Shown: piece by piece, positions 30,882 through 39,939 of the stretch
Layout of the letters: every line of letters begins with the position of its first letter
How positions within the stretch are numbered: the first letter of the stretch is position 1
Source of the DNA: CAZDHT01 sp964505325
GTDB taxonomy: Bacteria; Planctomycetota; PUPC01
Assembly (NCBI GenBank): GCA_964505325.1
Contig: CAZDHT010000002.1
Coordinates: 1-62,235 of the forward strand
DNA: 62,235 nucleotides
Direction: 5' to 3'
The notes under the pieces: model-generated
What the model saw: the letters and a program-made list of their open reading frames with translations, nothing else
Told to the model about the DNA's origin: nothing
Databases searched by the model: none
Program-made: the position numbers and the translations under genes

Positions 30882-32135
30882 TTACCACGAAGGGCGCGCG
30901 TGGACCGGCCCGGTGGGGGCGGTCGGGCCTTTCTTCTTGTTGACCGTTCGTTTCACGCGCCCGCCGGTCACCTTGGTGATGTTCTTGACCGTGATGTGCT
31001 CCGTCTTTGGATCGAAGCCGATGGTACTCACTTCCAGGGAGATGTCCAGCCGGTGTGGCTCGATCTTGGTCGGGATCTTCTCGTTGTCGAAGGCCAGAAT
31101 GCTTCCCGCAAGGGCCTTGATCTCCATCCTCGAAACGCGGAAGAACCCGGTCGTCGCATAGTCGCCCCGCTCGATGGCGAGGGCTTTCTTGCGCGCGGTG
31201 TCGAACCGGTCGTACGGCAGCGAATCCTCGTCCACCCTGGCGACGGATCCCTTGTCCAGGAAGCCCGTCACAGTCACCCGCCCCGCATACACCAGGCCGC
31301 ACGGGGCGCCCGGCTTCCGCTTGAAGATGGTGAACTGGTCGTCAATCCGGACTCCATCTTCGCGGCCAATGGTGAGCGTCACCTTCTCGACCATCTCTCT
31401 CATGCGGTTCTCCGCGACGTTCTCGACGAGGCCGTACTGTCCGTTCAGCCGCTGGATGAGCTTCATGAACTTGCCGAAGGTCGTCCTCAGCCGGACCCTC
31501 ATCGGGTATTCCCACAGGAAGCTTGGCCGGCCCTTGGTTCCGGTCGCACGCTTGGGGAGGTGGTTCTCGATGTTCGTGGACTCGATCTGGCAGTCTGCGC
31601 AGAGCCGGATGAACGTGTCGGCGACCGCAAGTTGGCGCAGCAGGTTCCCCACGTCCTTGGCGGGAGGCACCGCACCCCGGTCGAACTGCGCGAAGCCGAG
31701 GTCCTCGGTGATTTGCACGGAACGAAGCGAGCAGTGCAGGAGCAGCGCCTGCCGCGTGTTGGTCAGCACCGTCCGGAAGTAGTGCCCGGGCTTCTTCTCG
31801 TTCTCCAGGAGCCGGAAGGGATGATAAGGCACGAAGGCGAGGGAATGCACGTATTGATCGGAGTTCTCGGCCAGGCGCCGGTTGCTCACGCCGATCCTTT
31901 CCTGAATCAACGAAATCTCCTGGCCGCCGCTCTCCGGGTCGTACTCCTTCAGTTGCCCGTTCAGCGTCTGGTTCTTCGCTTCCAGCTTGTCGTAGTCTCG
32001 CTTCCAGCCCATCCCCATCCAGCGCGCCAGGGGCGGACCGGCGCTGATGATGGTCGGCCGCACTGCAATCAGCAACAGCAGGCAAGCGCCCACCACAACG
32101 ACGAACGCCTTATTTTCCTCCCACAGCCGATTCAT
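30882..32135 (-). CDS. PilO/GspM-like inner-membrane assembly protein
   Basis: A 417-residue bitopic protein: one transmembrane helix (about 9-27), a helical stretch (YDKLEAKNQTLNGQLKEYD; AENSDQYVHSL), then ferredoxin-like alpha/beta segments ending in a basic tail. This is the layout of PilO/GspM, though the protein is about twice their usual length and no single motif proves it. Assignment is mainly from position, directly after the PilM-PilN fusion and before the PilP/GspC-like gene. The start overlaps the PilM-PilN gene by 26 nt if the 10-N gap just upstream (32143-32152) is true to length. Confidence 0.65.
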   Translation of the reverse strand: MNRLWEENKAFVVVVGACLLLLIAVRPTIISAGPPLARWMGMGWKRDYDKLEAKNQTLNGQLKEYDPESGGQEISLIQERIGVSNRRLAENSDQYVHSLAFVPYHPFRLLENEKKPGHYFRTVLTNTRQALLLHCSLRSVQITEDLGFAQFDRGAVPPAKDVGNLLRQLAVADTFIRLCADCQIESTNIENHLPKRATGTKGRPSFLWEYPMRVRLRTTFGKFMKLIQRLNGQYGLVENVAENRMREMVEKVTLTIGREDGVRIDDQFTIFKRKPGAPCGLVYAGRVTVTGFLDKGSVARVDEDSLPYDRFDTARKKALAIERGDYATTGFFRVSRMEIKALAGSILAFDNEKIPTKIEPHRLDISLEVSTIGFDPKTEHITVKNITKVTGGRVKRTVNKKKGPTAPTGPVHARPSW

Positions 32136-33978
32136 TCTTCACNNNNNNNNNNACCTCGGCGATCACGAGTTTGAGGGTGAACGCAGCGATGCTGTTCTTT
32201 CCCTGCCGCAGTATTTCACGCTGGATGACCGATTGGGGCGCCGGGGGCGCATCGAACACCGGGTCCGCCGTCAGGTCATCTCTCAGCTTGCCGATGATCG
32301 GGTGAGCGTGGGACTTGTCCAAGCGGCGTTCCCGGCCGCTCTGATCCTTGACCCGCTCCCGAACATATCCCTCGATTACGACCTCGCGCTCCTTGCCCTT
32401 CCCGCCCCTGGGCGGGGAGACGAAGCTCGTCAATTCGACCTCGGGGGGCACGAGCCTGGCGAGCGCCCCGAACGCTTTCATCTGCTGCTGCGGGGTCAGG
32501 TAGTACTTCCGCATCAGGGATACTTCCGCCCCGTACTCGCTGTTCACCAGTTGCAGGTTCTCCATGCGGACCTTTGCCTTGTCGCTGGCGACGCGCTGGG
32601 CTTCCTTCAGGTTCACGTAGTTTTCCAGTTTCTTCGTGTTGGTCCAGGACGAGTACCCCAGAAGGACCATCAGGGCCACCATCGCGGCGCTCGCCAGCCA
32701 CAGGTAGACCGTCTTCTCGAGGAAATGGCGGCGCTGCTTCAGCTTTCTCGGCAGCAGGCTGAAGTCCACGGTGTCCGACTTCAGCCGCGGGAGGGCCAGC
32801 CCGACCGCCGTGGCGTAGGTCTCGGCGTTGTTCTCGACCTCTTCCCGGGCCTCGCGCCTGAGCGGGCTGAGGTCGAACCCTTTGAGCGGGTCGGCCGGCA
32901 CCACCGGTATCCCGAGCCGCCGGCTGAGAGCCTGGCGCAGGCCGGGCAGCTTCGCCCCGCCGCCCGTCAGCACCATCTCGTCCACTTCGAGCTCGGTCAT
33001 CCGGGTCTGGGCCCGGCAGTACATCAGCGACGACTGAATGGCGGAGGCCAGGCGGCCGGCGACCGGAAGCATCGCCTCGGACAACTGGGCGGTCTGGTCC
33101 GAGTCCGTGGTGCTCAACTGCGGCCCCACCTCATCCAGGAAACCGGGAAGTCCTTCGGCCTCGTCGCCGCCGGGGGCGGCGATCTCCGTCGGCGCATCCG
33201 CGCTGGGCGAGATCTGGGTCTCATCGGTGCTGAGGGCCTCGCCGCCGAGCAGCAGCCGGCCTTTGGTGCACTTCAGCTCCTCAGCTTCCGGAAAGGACAG
33301 GCGGAACTCGTCCTGCACCGCCTCGGTGAACGCCCGGCCGCCAGGCGAGATGTTCCGCGCGAAAAACAGCCGCCCGTTCCGCTCCACCACCAGGTTCAGG
33401 TTCTCCGACCCAATGTCCACCAGCAGGGTCGTCTTGTCGTCCTCGACGGACGGGCCTCGGCTCTGGAGAAACGTGTTCAACACGGGAAACGGCGTGAGGG
33501 TGACGTTGTCGACGCGGACGCCGGCCTCTTCGAGGATTTCGCAGCGGCTTTCGACCAATTCGTTCTTGGCCATCGCCATCATGACGGTGAACTCAATGTG
33601 CGACGTGGGCAGGTCGAGCAGCCGGAAGTCGTAGGCCAGGTCCTTGCTCTTTCCCTCGGTATCCCCCTCGATCTCATAATCGATGAGCATCTTGAGGCGC
33701 CACGCCGGCGCGGGGGGCACGCGCGTGTAGCGGATGATGGACTTGCGGCCGGCGACCGCAATCCGCGCAAGGCGCGAGCGGACGCCCATCGACCGGAGCA
33801 GGTTCCGCAGGATCATCGCCTCCTTGCTGATCTTGCGGTGGCTGTCCTCCATGTGGCCCAGCTCTTCCAGCATGGCGGAGCCGGCGCGCACAATCTGTAT
33901 GCGGCTGCCCCGCCGCCTCAACAGGACGGCCTTGACCGCATGGCTGCCGATATCGATCCCTAGTGCGGTGTCGCTCAT
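32110..33978 (-). CDS. PilM-PilN fusion protein (interrupted by an assembly gap)
   Basis: A 622-residue protein. Residues 1-400 are an actin-like PilM ATPase (GIDIGSHAVKAVLL 8-20; LLVDIGSENLNLVVE 185-199; LTGGGAKLPGLRQAL 337-351), with an unusual acidic insert at about 250-300. A transmembrane helix at about 423-441 leads to a PilN-like coiled-coil and periplasmic domain, so PilM and PilN are one polypeptide, like GspL. Ten Ns at 32143-32152 fall near the C-terminus; the last ten residues and the stop depend on the gap being 10 nt. It starts 3 nt after the metalloprotease gene. Confidence 0.85.
   Translation of the reverse strand: MSDTALGIDIGSHAVKAVLLRRRGSRIQIVRAGSAMLEELGHMEDSHRKISKEAMILRNLLRSMGVRSRLARIAVAGRKSIIRYTRVPPAPAWRLKMLIDYEIEGDTEGKSKDLAYDFRLLDLPTSHIEFTVMMAMAKNELVESRCEILEEAGVRVDNVTLTPFPVLNTFLQSRGPSVEDDKTTLLVDIGSENLNLVVERNGRLFFARNISPGGRAFTEAVQDEFRLSFPEAEELKCTKGRLLLGGEALSTDETQISPSADAPTEIAAPGGDEAEGLPGFLDEVGPQLSTTDSDQTAQLSEAMLPVAGRLASAIQSSLMYCRAQTRMTELEVDEMVLTGGGAKLPGLRQALSRRLGIPVVPADPLKGFDLSPLRREAREEVENNAETYATAVGLALPRLKSDTVDFSLLPRKLKQRRHFLEKTVYLWLASAAMVALMVLLGYSSWTNTKKLENYVNLKEAQRVASDKAKVRMENLQLVNSEYGAEVSLMRKYYLTPQQQMKAFGALARLVPPEVELTSFVSPPRGGKGKEREVVIEGYVRERVKDQSGRERRLDKSHAHPIIGKLRDDLTADPVFDAPPAPQSVIQREILRQGKNSIAAFTLKLVIAEXXXXVKNESAVGGK
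32143..32152. other. 10-N assembly gap
   Basis: Ten Ns near the 3' end of the PilM-PilN gene. Length is probably arbitrary, since an identical 10-N gap occurs at 36949-36958 where the reading frame is broken. Confidence 0.98.
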
Positions 33979-33981
33979 TTC

Positions 33982-36750
33982 CTACCCGCCGGCTTCGGGC
34001 TCCTCATCCGGGTCGGGCGCCTCAAAATCGTCACCGTAGAAGCTCTCACGTTTCGACAGGCCCCTGCCGCCTCTGGATGCGCGCGTCGAGGCGCAGAGCG
34101 GCCTGGAATACTCGATGCCCTTGTACGTCCACACGCAACACAGCCGCTTGCCACCGTTCGCCGTGACCAGGCGAATCCGGACCTTGCCGTCGCCGCGGTA
34201 GACCTCGGTCCCCCTGGTCACCACGAGCTTCAGCGTGCCGTTGTCATTGACCTGTTCGAGCTTTGGGAACGTGCGGCTGCCGACGGCGACGACCACGCCG
34301 TCGAAGTTGCCCGTCGCCGCGACCCACTCGATGTCGGCGTATCCGTCCCCCGAGGCGACCTGCAGTTTGGCGGGCCTTCGCAGGGTGGGCCCTCCGGGCT
34401 GCGGGCCCGGCCCCGGCGGGTTCAGCGATTTCACGATGCCGCGTCCGCCCCGCGAGGCCCGCGTGGCGACATAGACCGGCTCGCTCACGTCGGTGCCGGC
34501 AAACGTCCAGATCGTCACGAAGGCGCGCTGGCCGTTCGCCGTCTCGATGCGCGCCTGCGTCTCGGCGTCGCCTCGATAGACCTCGGTGCCGTGACTGACC
34601 ACCAGGTTGACGACTCCGTCCTCTTCCACGGCGGCGATGGTGGGGAAACGCTCTTGACCGACCGCCACGATGACCCCGTCGTGCGCCCCGGTGGGAAATA
34701 CCCACTCGACCTCGACGTACCCGTCGCCGGAGGCGATCTGCGCCTGTGGCACGCGCGTCAGCCCGCCGGGCGGCGCGACGGTGGGTTCCTTGGTCGTGAA
34801 CGTCGAAGTGAACGGTGTCAGGGCTTGGTCGGCGTCGTCTTTGATCGCGTTCGTCAGGTTGACCGTGTACGTCGTGTTGAACAGGAGCCCCGTATTGGGC
34901 CTGAAGGTCGCCACGGTGCGCGAACTGTTGAGGCTCACCGTGCCCGCGACCGGCGTTCCGCCGGTCGAGACGGTGAAGCTCGAGGTGGTGACCGTCCCCG
35001 CCTGCACGGGGTGCGAAAACGTGGCGACAACTCGGGTCGAGATCCCGACGTTCACGGCCCCGTTGGAGGGCGAGATGATGGCGACAGTGGGTGGCGGGGC
35101 GGTGCCGCCTTCGGTCACCCGGAGGTCGTAGTGTCCGTAGTTCGCCCGCGTGCCCTGGGGCGGGTCCGGGTCGTCCGGCGGCGGGTCGACAATGGGCAGC
35201 GGGCCGGTGGAACGCGTGACGCGGAGGTAATACTTGCCGGCCGCCGGGAACAAGTACACGATCTGCGAGGCGAGGTTTGCGGCGCTGATGTTGTCGCTGG
35301 TGGCGAGCAGCGTGGTGGCGTTGGTATCGTAGAGCTGCAGCACGGTGTCGGCCGAGTTCCCCAGATTCAGCGTCTCGATCGTGTAGGTCTTGCCGGCTTC
35401 GGGGTTGAACGAGAACCAGTCTTCGTCGCCCTCGCCGCGCCCGTCGCCGTTTGCATCGTAGTAATGGGTGCAGGTGACCGATGTGCCGTCGGTGAGGATG
35501 GGGGTGGCAGCGCCCGCGCTGGCGTTCGGCTCGAACGCATCCACGAAGTAGCGCACGTCGTGCCCGTTGAAGATGTTGTTCAAAGCCGTCCGGTTGGCGC
35601 TGCCGTAGTCGGGGGTCGCCGCGTCCTCGAAGAAGCCGTCCCAGAGGTCCTCCAGGCAGACATCCTGCGCGGCCGCGGTGGGCAGGTACCTGTCCATCAC
35701 GTCCCACAGCGCCTCGAGGGGCGTGTCGATGGCACCGTTGTTGATCGTAATGGCCGAGCCGGCAATGTCCCACAGGACGGCGCACACGGCCAGCTCGTTT
35801 TCCGGGCCGGTCACGGTCAGGCCAGGCGCGCCGGTGGCCGCGGGGGTGTCGATCTCGAAGATGAGCGGGAGCCCGGCGGTGGTGTCCACGTACCAGTGGG
35901 TGCCGCGGACGGCGCAGGAGAAGTAGTCGGCCCAACCTTCGGAGAACGCCAGGCGGAGGTCCAGTGCCTGGCCGAGGGAGTGCGAGCCGCCGGGCGAGTC
36001 ATCATTCGAATACAGGTGAGCGGCCAGGTGGCCATACTCGTGGGTCAGGACCGAGTCGTCGAACGCGTCGGAGTCGATGCTCGTGTCGCCCAGAATGTTC
36101 ATGAACAACTGGCCGCCGGCGGCGCTGAAGTAGCTCGTCGAAGGGGCGCCCGACTCGCTGTCTTTGCCGTCCTCCCACCGCACGGTCAGCGTGAAGGCGG
36201 CGACGGTGGGCGGGGTGGCGAAGAAGCTCTCCCTCACATATTTGTGGGCCCGGATGAAACAATCGTAGATGTTGAACGCGCCGGAGATGTCGTCGGCGGT
36301 GAAGTCCACCACCTGCCCGGCCAGATTGCCGCCCGACAGATCGAACTCCGCGCTCTGAAATGACTGTATCGCTCCTCCGCCGGTAGATTGGTCGCGGATG
36401 ACAACGGTCTGATTCTCGTACGTGCCGGTGGCCTTGACCAGGATCACGATGTTTGTGTGTGCGCCGACGTCCGGTGACGTGAAGTTGCCGGAGGCGTCCG
36501 TGGTGGTGGAGCCCAGCACGGTCACCAGGTTGGATGCCCGGACAAAGTCGAGCGTGACGTACCGCGCCGCCGTCATCGGCGTGGCAGTCACCGTCCCGTC
36601 CGCCGTGCTGTGGATCTTGTCCTGGTAGCGCACCGTGCCGGAGATGGTGTTCGCCAGCGCATCAATGGGGATGGCGCACGCCAGCAGCGCCCCACAGGCG
36701 GCGCGGAGGAAACTGCCGGCTCTGTTTTTCGCGGTTCTCGCCATCGGCAT
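33982..36750 (-). CDS. large secreted zinc metalloprotease with PPC, Ig-like and tandem C-terminal repeats
   Basis: A 922-residue exported protein. Signal peptide about 1-33; a prealbumin/CnaB-like N-terminal part; a gluzincin-type zinc site HEYGH (237-241) followed 30 residues later by SEGWADYF with Glu271 as third ligand; a pre-peptidase C-terminal (PPC) beta domain with an Asp-rich Ca-binding-like loop (DANGDGRGEGDED); a Big_5 Ig-like domain (SPSNGAVNVGISTRVVATFS); then two copies of a roughly 100-residue repeat starting IASGDGY/VASGDGY and each ending TRASRGGRG. It begins directly after the previous stop (0 nt) and lies 3 nt before pilM-pilN, so it belongs to the secretion operon as probable cargo. 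Confidence 0.85.
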   Translation of the reverse strand: MPMARTAKNRAGSFLRAACGALLACAIPIDALANTISGTVRYQDKIHSTADGTVTATPMTAARYVTLDFVRASNLVTVLGSTTTDASGNFTSPDVGAHTNIVILVKATGTYENQTVVIRDQSTGGGAIQSFQSAEFDLSGGNLAGQVVDFTADDISGAFNIYDCFIRAHKYVRESFFATPPTVAAFTLTVRWEDGKDSESGAPSTSYFSAAGGQLFMNILGDTSIDSDAFDDSVLTHEYGHLAAHLYSNDDSPGGSHSLGQALDLRLAFSEGWADYFSCAVRGTHWYVDTTAGLPLIFEIDTPAATGAPGLTVTGPENELAVCAVLWDIAGSAITINNGAIDTPLEALWDVMDRYLPTAAAQDVCLEDLWDGFFEDAATPDYGSANRTALNNIFNGHDVRYFVDAFEPNASAGAATPILTDGTSVTCTHYYDANGDGRGEGDEDWFSFNPEAGKTYTIETLNLGNSADTVLQLYDTNATTLLATSDNISAANLASQIVYLFPAAGKYYLRVTRSTGPLPIVDPPPDDPDPPQGTRANYGHYDLRVTEGGTAPPPTVAIISPSNGAVNVGISTRVVATFSHPVQAGTVTTSSFTVSTGGTPVAGTVSLNSSRTVATFRPNTGLLFNTTYTVNLTNAIKDDADQALTPFTSTFTTKEPTVAPPGGLTRVPQAQIASGDGYVEVEWVFPTGAHDGVIVAVGQERFPTIAAVEEDGVVNLVVSHGTEVYRGDAETQARIETANGQRAFVTIWTFAGTDVSEPVYVATRASRGGRGIVKSLNPPGPGPQPGGPTLRRPAKLQVASGDGYADIEWVAATGNFDGVVVAVGSRTFPKLEQVNDNGTLKLVVTRGTEVYRGDGKVRIRLVTANGGKRLCCVWTYKGIEYSRPLCASTRASRGGRGLSKRESFYGDDFEAPDPDEEPEAGG

Positions 36751-37334
36751 TTACTTGTGCAGCCTCAGCCGCTCGCCCCTGCTGGTCTTGATGATCCGCG
36801 GCGGTGTCTTCGGCAGGGTTGGCGTCTTCGCGTGGCCGGGTGCACCGGGCCGGGGCAGTGCGAGGCCGGCCGTCACACCGGTCTTGATTTGGTTGCCCCG
36901 CAGCTCGGCCTTGATATCCACGGCCCCAACACGGACGACATCGATGCGNNNNNNNNNNCCTTGATGATCAGCTTTCCTCCATCCGGCGGAAGGGCCAGGC
37001 GCATGCTCAGGACCTGCCGCCCTTGCCGGTCTGTCGTCCACCCGCCGGAGCCGGGCACGATAGCCGCGCCCCTCGGCAGCTCACACTTCACCACCACCGC
37101 GTCCGCCTTGATCAGCGATTGGGCGGCGATCTCCACCCGGGCCGTCCCGGAGACCGCGTCGGTGCTCACGACCCGCGCCACCAGCACGACGGGCGCCGTC
37201 GGCTTGGCCTGAGCGCTCACAGCCGCCGACAACACCGCACAGCCGAAGAGGAGCAGCAGTGCCCTGCGCGCGCGGATGCGCGTGCCTCCGCGTGTTCCCC
37301 GGCGCCCGTGCTTCCTTGCGGCCCTGTGCTTCAC
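36751..37334 (-). CDS. small secreted protein of the secretion cluster (split by an assembly gap)
   Basis: One gene in two frames because of ten Ns at 36949-36958; the span of 584 nt is not a multiple of 3. The start is a GTG at 37334, overlapping the secretin stop (GTGA). The N-terminus has a basic n-region and the hydrophobic stretch ALLLLFGCAVLSAAVSAQA, a signal peptide. Before the gap comes a beta-rich segment (VVLVARVVSTDAVSGTARVE). After the gap the frame ends ..VDIKAELRGNQIKTGVTAGL..IIKTSRGERLRLHK. I see no known family. Position between the secretin and the protease suggests a periplasmic accessory or second cargo. The true length is about 190 residues, give or take the gap. Confidence 0.6.
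36949..36958. other. 10-N assembly gap that breaks a reading frame
   Basis: Ten Ns inside the gene at 36751-37334. The gene reads in one frame before the gap and another after it, so the gap length is not the real one. Confidence 0.98.
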
Positions 37335-39901
37335 TTGCTGTCGATTTCCTTCAGGTCGATCACGTCGTTTTCGACGGGCGTGGTTCTGCCCGAGCCGAGG
37401 ATCTGCCGGGTCTCCTGGTTCCTCATCCACTTCAAACCCAGACCTTCGGGCAGGTCAGAACTCAGCGCCGTGCCGCGCAGCAGCTCCATCCTCTTTTCCG
37501 CTTCGTGTTTTTCCTCGTCTTCGGTCTTGTATTCGCTGCCCGTCGGGTGGAGGATCTTGGCGCTGACGAAGATGAGCAGGTGCTTCCTGACGTTGCGGGT
37601 GGTCTTGCGCTTGAACAGCCATCCGAGGAGCGGCATGTCGCCCAGGATCGGCACCTTGGCCTCGAAGTGCTTTTTGCTCGCGGAGACCATGCCGCCCAGC
37701 ACGACGTGATAGCCGTCACGTACCGTGACCTTCGCCCACATCCTGCGGTCGATGATCACCGGCCGCTCGATGCTGACCGGTTCCATGTCGCCCGGCAGGA
37801 TCAGCGGGCTGGTGATCGAATCAACGCTCTTCCTTCGGAAGATGGGCTCGAGCAGCAGGGTGATGTCGCGGCTGTCCTTGCCGACGCTGGGGGTCACGGT
37901 GAGGCCGAAGCCGATGGACGGGCCGCGGACAAAGATCGGCACAAAGGCCGGCTCACTCGACTCGACCCCGACAAGTTCCGAGCCCGTCAGATCGGTCCGC
38001 CGGTCCTCGTAATCCTCCACGTACCACAGGTCCTCCGTCTCCTGGAACCGGGCGGGCGAGTTGTTCATCGCGATGATCCGCGGTGCGTTGACGACCCGGC
38101 CCTTGTATCGGGCCATGACCATTTTCAGGGTAATCTGAAACTGAGGCTCCGTCAGGATGCCGGTCAGGCCGAAGGTGAGGCCGTCGGCGGCGCTGATTAC
38201 ATCCAGCGCCTCGGTGGAGACCCGCGGGTCGAACACCGTGCCGGTGGAGGCATCGACCACCAGCTTGTTCGCGCCGCCCTCCTTGCTGAGGGCGTAGTCG
38301 TTGGTCAGGTTCCAGTTGACTCCAATGTCATCGAAGGCCTCCGCGTCGATCTCGATGAACCGGGTGGTAACCAGGACCTGGATCGGGTTCTCGTCCAGGG
38401 CCATGATCATTTTCTCGACCTTGTCGAGGGTCTCCGGGGTGCTGCGGAGGAACAGCACGTTGCGTTTGCGGTCGAGGTAGTAGGTGCTGCCGGTCGGCCA
38501 GGTGATCAGCATGGGGAGCTGTTCGAGCAGCTTCTCGATGTCGGAGGTATCGCTGGGCTTCGCCCCGGGGCCCTGCGCCTGCTGTTGTTGCTGCTGCTGG
38601 GGTTGCCGGCCGCCCCCGCCGCCTCCCGCTCCGCCCTGGGGGGTGGCGCCGCCCTGGGGGGTAATGTCCCATCCCACGTCGGTCAGGCCCTTGCTCAGCC
38701 GGAAGATCCGCATGGTCAGCATGGGCTGGTCGGGCGTGGTCACGTAGATGGTGTTCTGGCCCCGGGTGAAGCTCACGCCCTCGTTGCGCGTGATGAAGTC
38801 GAGCACCTCCTTGAGTGTGGTGTTCTGCACGTTGATGGTCAGGGTCTTGTCTTGCACGGCGGCCGGGTCGACGATGATGTTGATGCCGACCGAGCGGGCG
38901 AGCAGATCGAGCACGTATGACAGCGGGGCCTCGATGAGGTCGATGGAGACCTTCTCGTTCAGCTTCTTCTCCAGCTCGAGCTCGCCCGCGGTCGGGATGC
39001 GGACGTCGGGCTCGAGCTTGGGCCGGGTGAGCTTGGGCATGTTGTCGGGCGGCGTCATGATATCTTCGGCCTCGCCGATGGCCTCGCGCACGCGCCGCTC
39101 GGCGCGGGCCTCGATGTCGCGGACCCGCACGTCCGCCAACTCGATGGTGGCATCCTGCGTTAACCGCCGCGCGCGGGGATCGTCGGGCGCGTACCGGCGC
39201 ATCTTCTCACACGCGTCGAGCGTCTCGTGCCACTTGCCCGCAGTGAACAGCAGCCGCGCCGCGGCCAGGTCTTTGTCCAGCTTCTTCCTCAGGCCGGCGT
39301 CCATCAGCACCTTGTGGCCGGGGCCGACGGTTCGGCGCGTACGGGCGAGTGCCTCCCAGGCGTCGATCTGGGCGCGGAGCATCCGGGCCCGATCGAACTC
39401 CTTGTCGCCCGGCATGATCTCCGCGAGCACCCGCCGCGCCCCGTCGTACAGCCCCTTGTCGAGCAACTCCTCGGCGCGTTGGTACAGCCGCCGGGAATCC
39501 CCCCGAAGCGCGGAAACGGTCGGGGTTCTGCCCAGCATTTGCTCCGCTGCGGTTGCCGCGATGTCGTCCGTGCGAACGGGTTTGCGGGTCGGCCGCACTC
39601 CCGTTCCGGAATCGCCGGCAAAGGCAGCCGCGCGATAAAGGGACAGCCGCTCCCGCTCGACGGCTGCTTCCACGCGCTTGGACAACTCCGCGAAGCCCGG
39701 GTACGCGGGCGCCAGCGCGCGCAGTTCCGTCAGCACCGAGCTGGCTTCCTTGTACCTGCCTTCGTCGTAGAGTTTCTGCGCGGACGTCATCAGACTGGCG
39801 AGTTTGGTGCCCTTGACCGGCGCGGATTGCCCGGACGCCGGAGCGGCCGGCGCGGCGGTGAACAAGCACACAACGGCCAGCAAGCGAACGAACTTGGACA
39901 T
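37331..39901 (-). CDS. type II secretion / type IV pilus secretin (GspD/PilQ-like)
   Basis: An 856-residue outer-membrane secretin precursor. Signal peptide about 1-24; TPR-like helices (about 30-270: LYDEGRYKEASSVLTELR; LLFTAGKWHETLDACEKMRR); a short N-terminal secretin (STN) domain near 310-395 (IDLIEAPLSYVLDLLARSVGINI); a Gly- and Gln-rich insert (about 430-460); N1-type domain; and the secretin pore with the hallmark VPILGDMPLLGWLFK near 765-779. The N-terminal TPR region is an addition not seen in classical GspD and may recruit partners. It lies 38 nt after the prepilin gene and overlaps the next gene by GTGA. Confidence 0.92.
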   Translation of the reverse strand: MSKFVRLLAVVCLFTAAPAAPASGQSAPVKGTKLASLMTSAQKLYDEGRYKEASSVLTELRALAPAYPGFAELSKRVEAAVERERLSLYRAAAFAGDSGTGVRPTRKPVRTDDIAATAAEQMLGRTPTVSALRGDSRRLYQRAEELLDKGLYDGARRVLAEIMPGDKEFDRARMLRAQIDAWEALARTRRTVGPGHKVLMDAGLRKKLDKDLAAARLLFTAGKWHETLDACEKMRRYAPDDPRARRLTQDATIELADVRVRDIEARAERRVREAIGEAEDIMTPPDNMPKLTRPKLEPDVRIPTAGELELEKKLNEKVSIDLIEAPLSYVLDLLARSVGINIIVDPAAVQDKTLTINVQNTTLKEVLDFITRNEGVSFTRGQNTIYVTTPDQPMLTMRIFRLSKGLTDVGWDITPQGGATPQGGAGGGGGGRQPQQQQQQQAQGPGAKPSDTSDIEKLLEQLPMLITWPTGSTYYLDRKRNVLFLRSTPETLDKVEKMIMALDENPIQVLVTTRFIEIDAEAFDDIGVNWNLTNDYALSKEGGANKLVVDASTGTVFDPRVSTEALDVISAADGLTFGLTGILTEPQFQITLKMVMARYKGRVVNAPRIIAMNNSPARFQETEDLWYVEDYEDRRTDLTGSELVGVESSEPAFVPIFVRGPSIGFGLTVTPSVGKDSRDITLLLEPIFRRKSVDSITSPLILPGDMEPVSIERPVIIDRRMWAKVTVRDGYHVVLGGMVSASKKHFEAKVPILGDMPLLGWLFKRKTTRNVRKHLLIFVSAKILHPTGSEYKTEDEEKHEAEKRMELLRGTALSSDLPEGLGLKWMRNQETRQILGSGRTTPVENDVIDLKEIDSK

Positions 39902-39939
39902 GACTCTTTACCCTCGGAAAGTGAGTGGGACCGGACGGC

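Noticed and set aside
32047..33963. A 638-codon plus-strand frame opposite pilM-pilN
   Set aside because: It runs through the 10-N gap, shows no domain and lies antisense to clear PilM motifs.
34244..35935. A 563-codon minus frame inside the metalloprotease gene
   Set aside because: Arg/His/Gly-rich shadow in another frame; the chosen frame contains the HExxH site and domain repeats.
32143..36958. Frame breaks near 32143 and 36949 as biological frameshifts or pseudogenes
   Set aside because: Both coincide with exactly ten Ns, the usual arbitrary scaffold gap.
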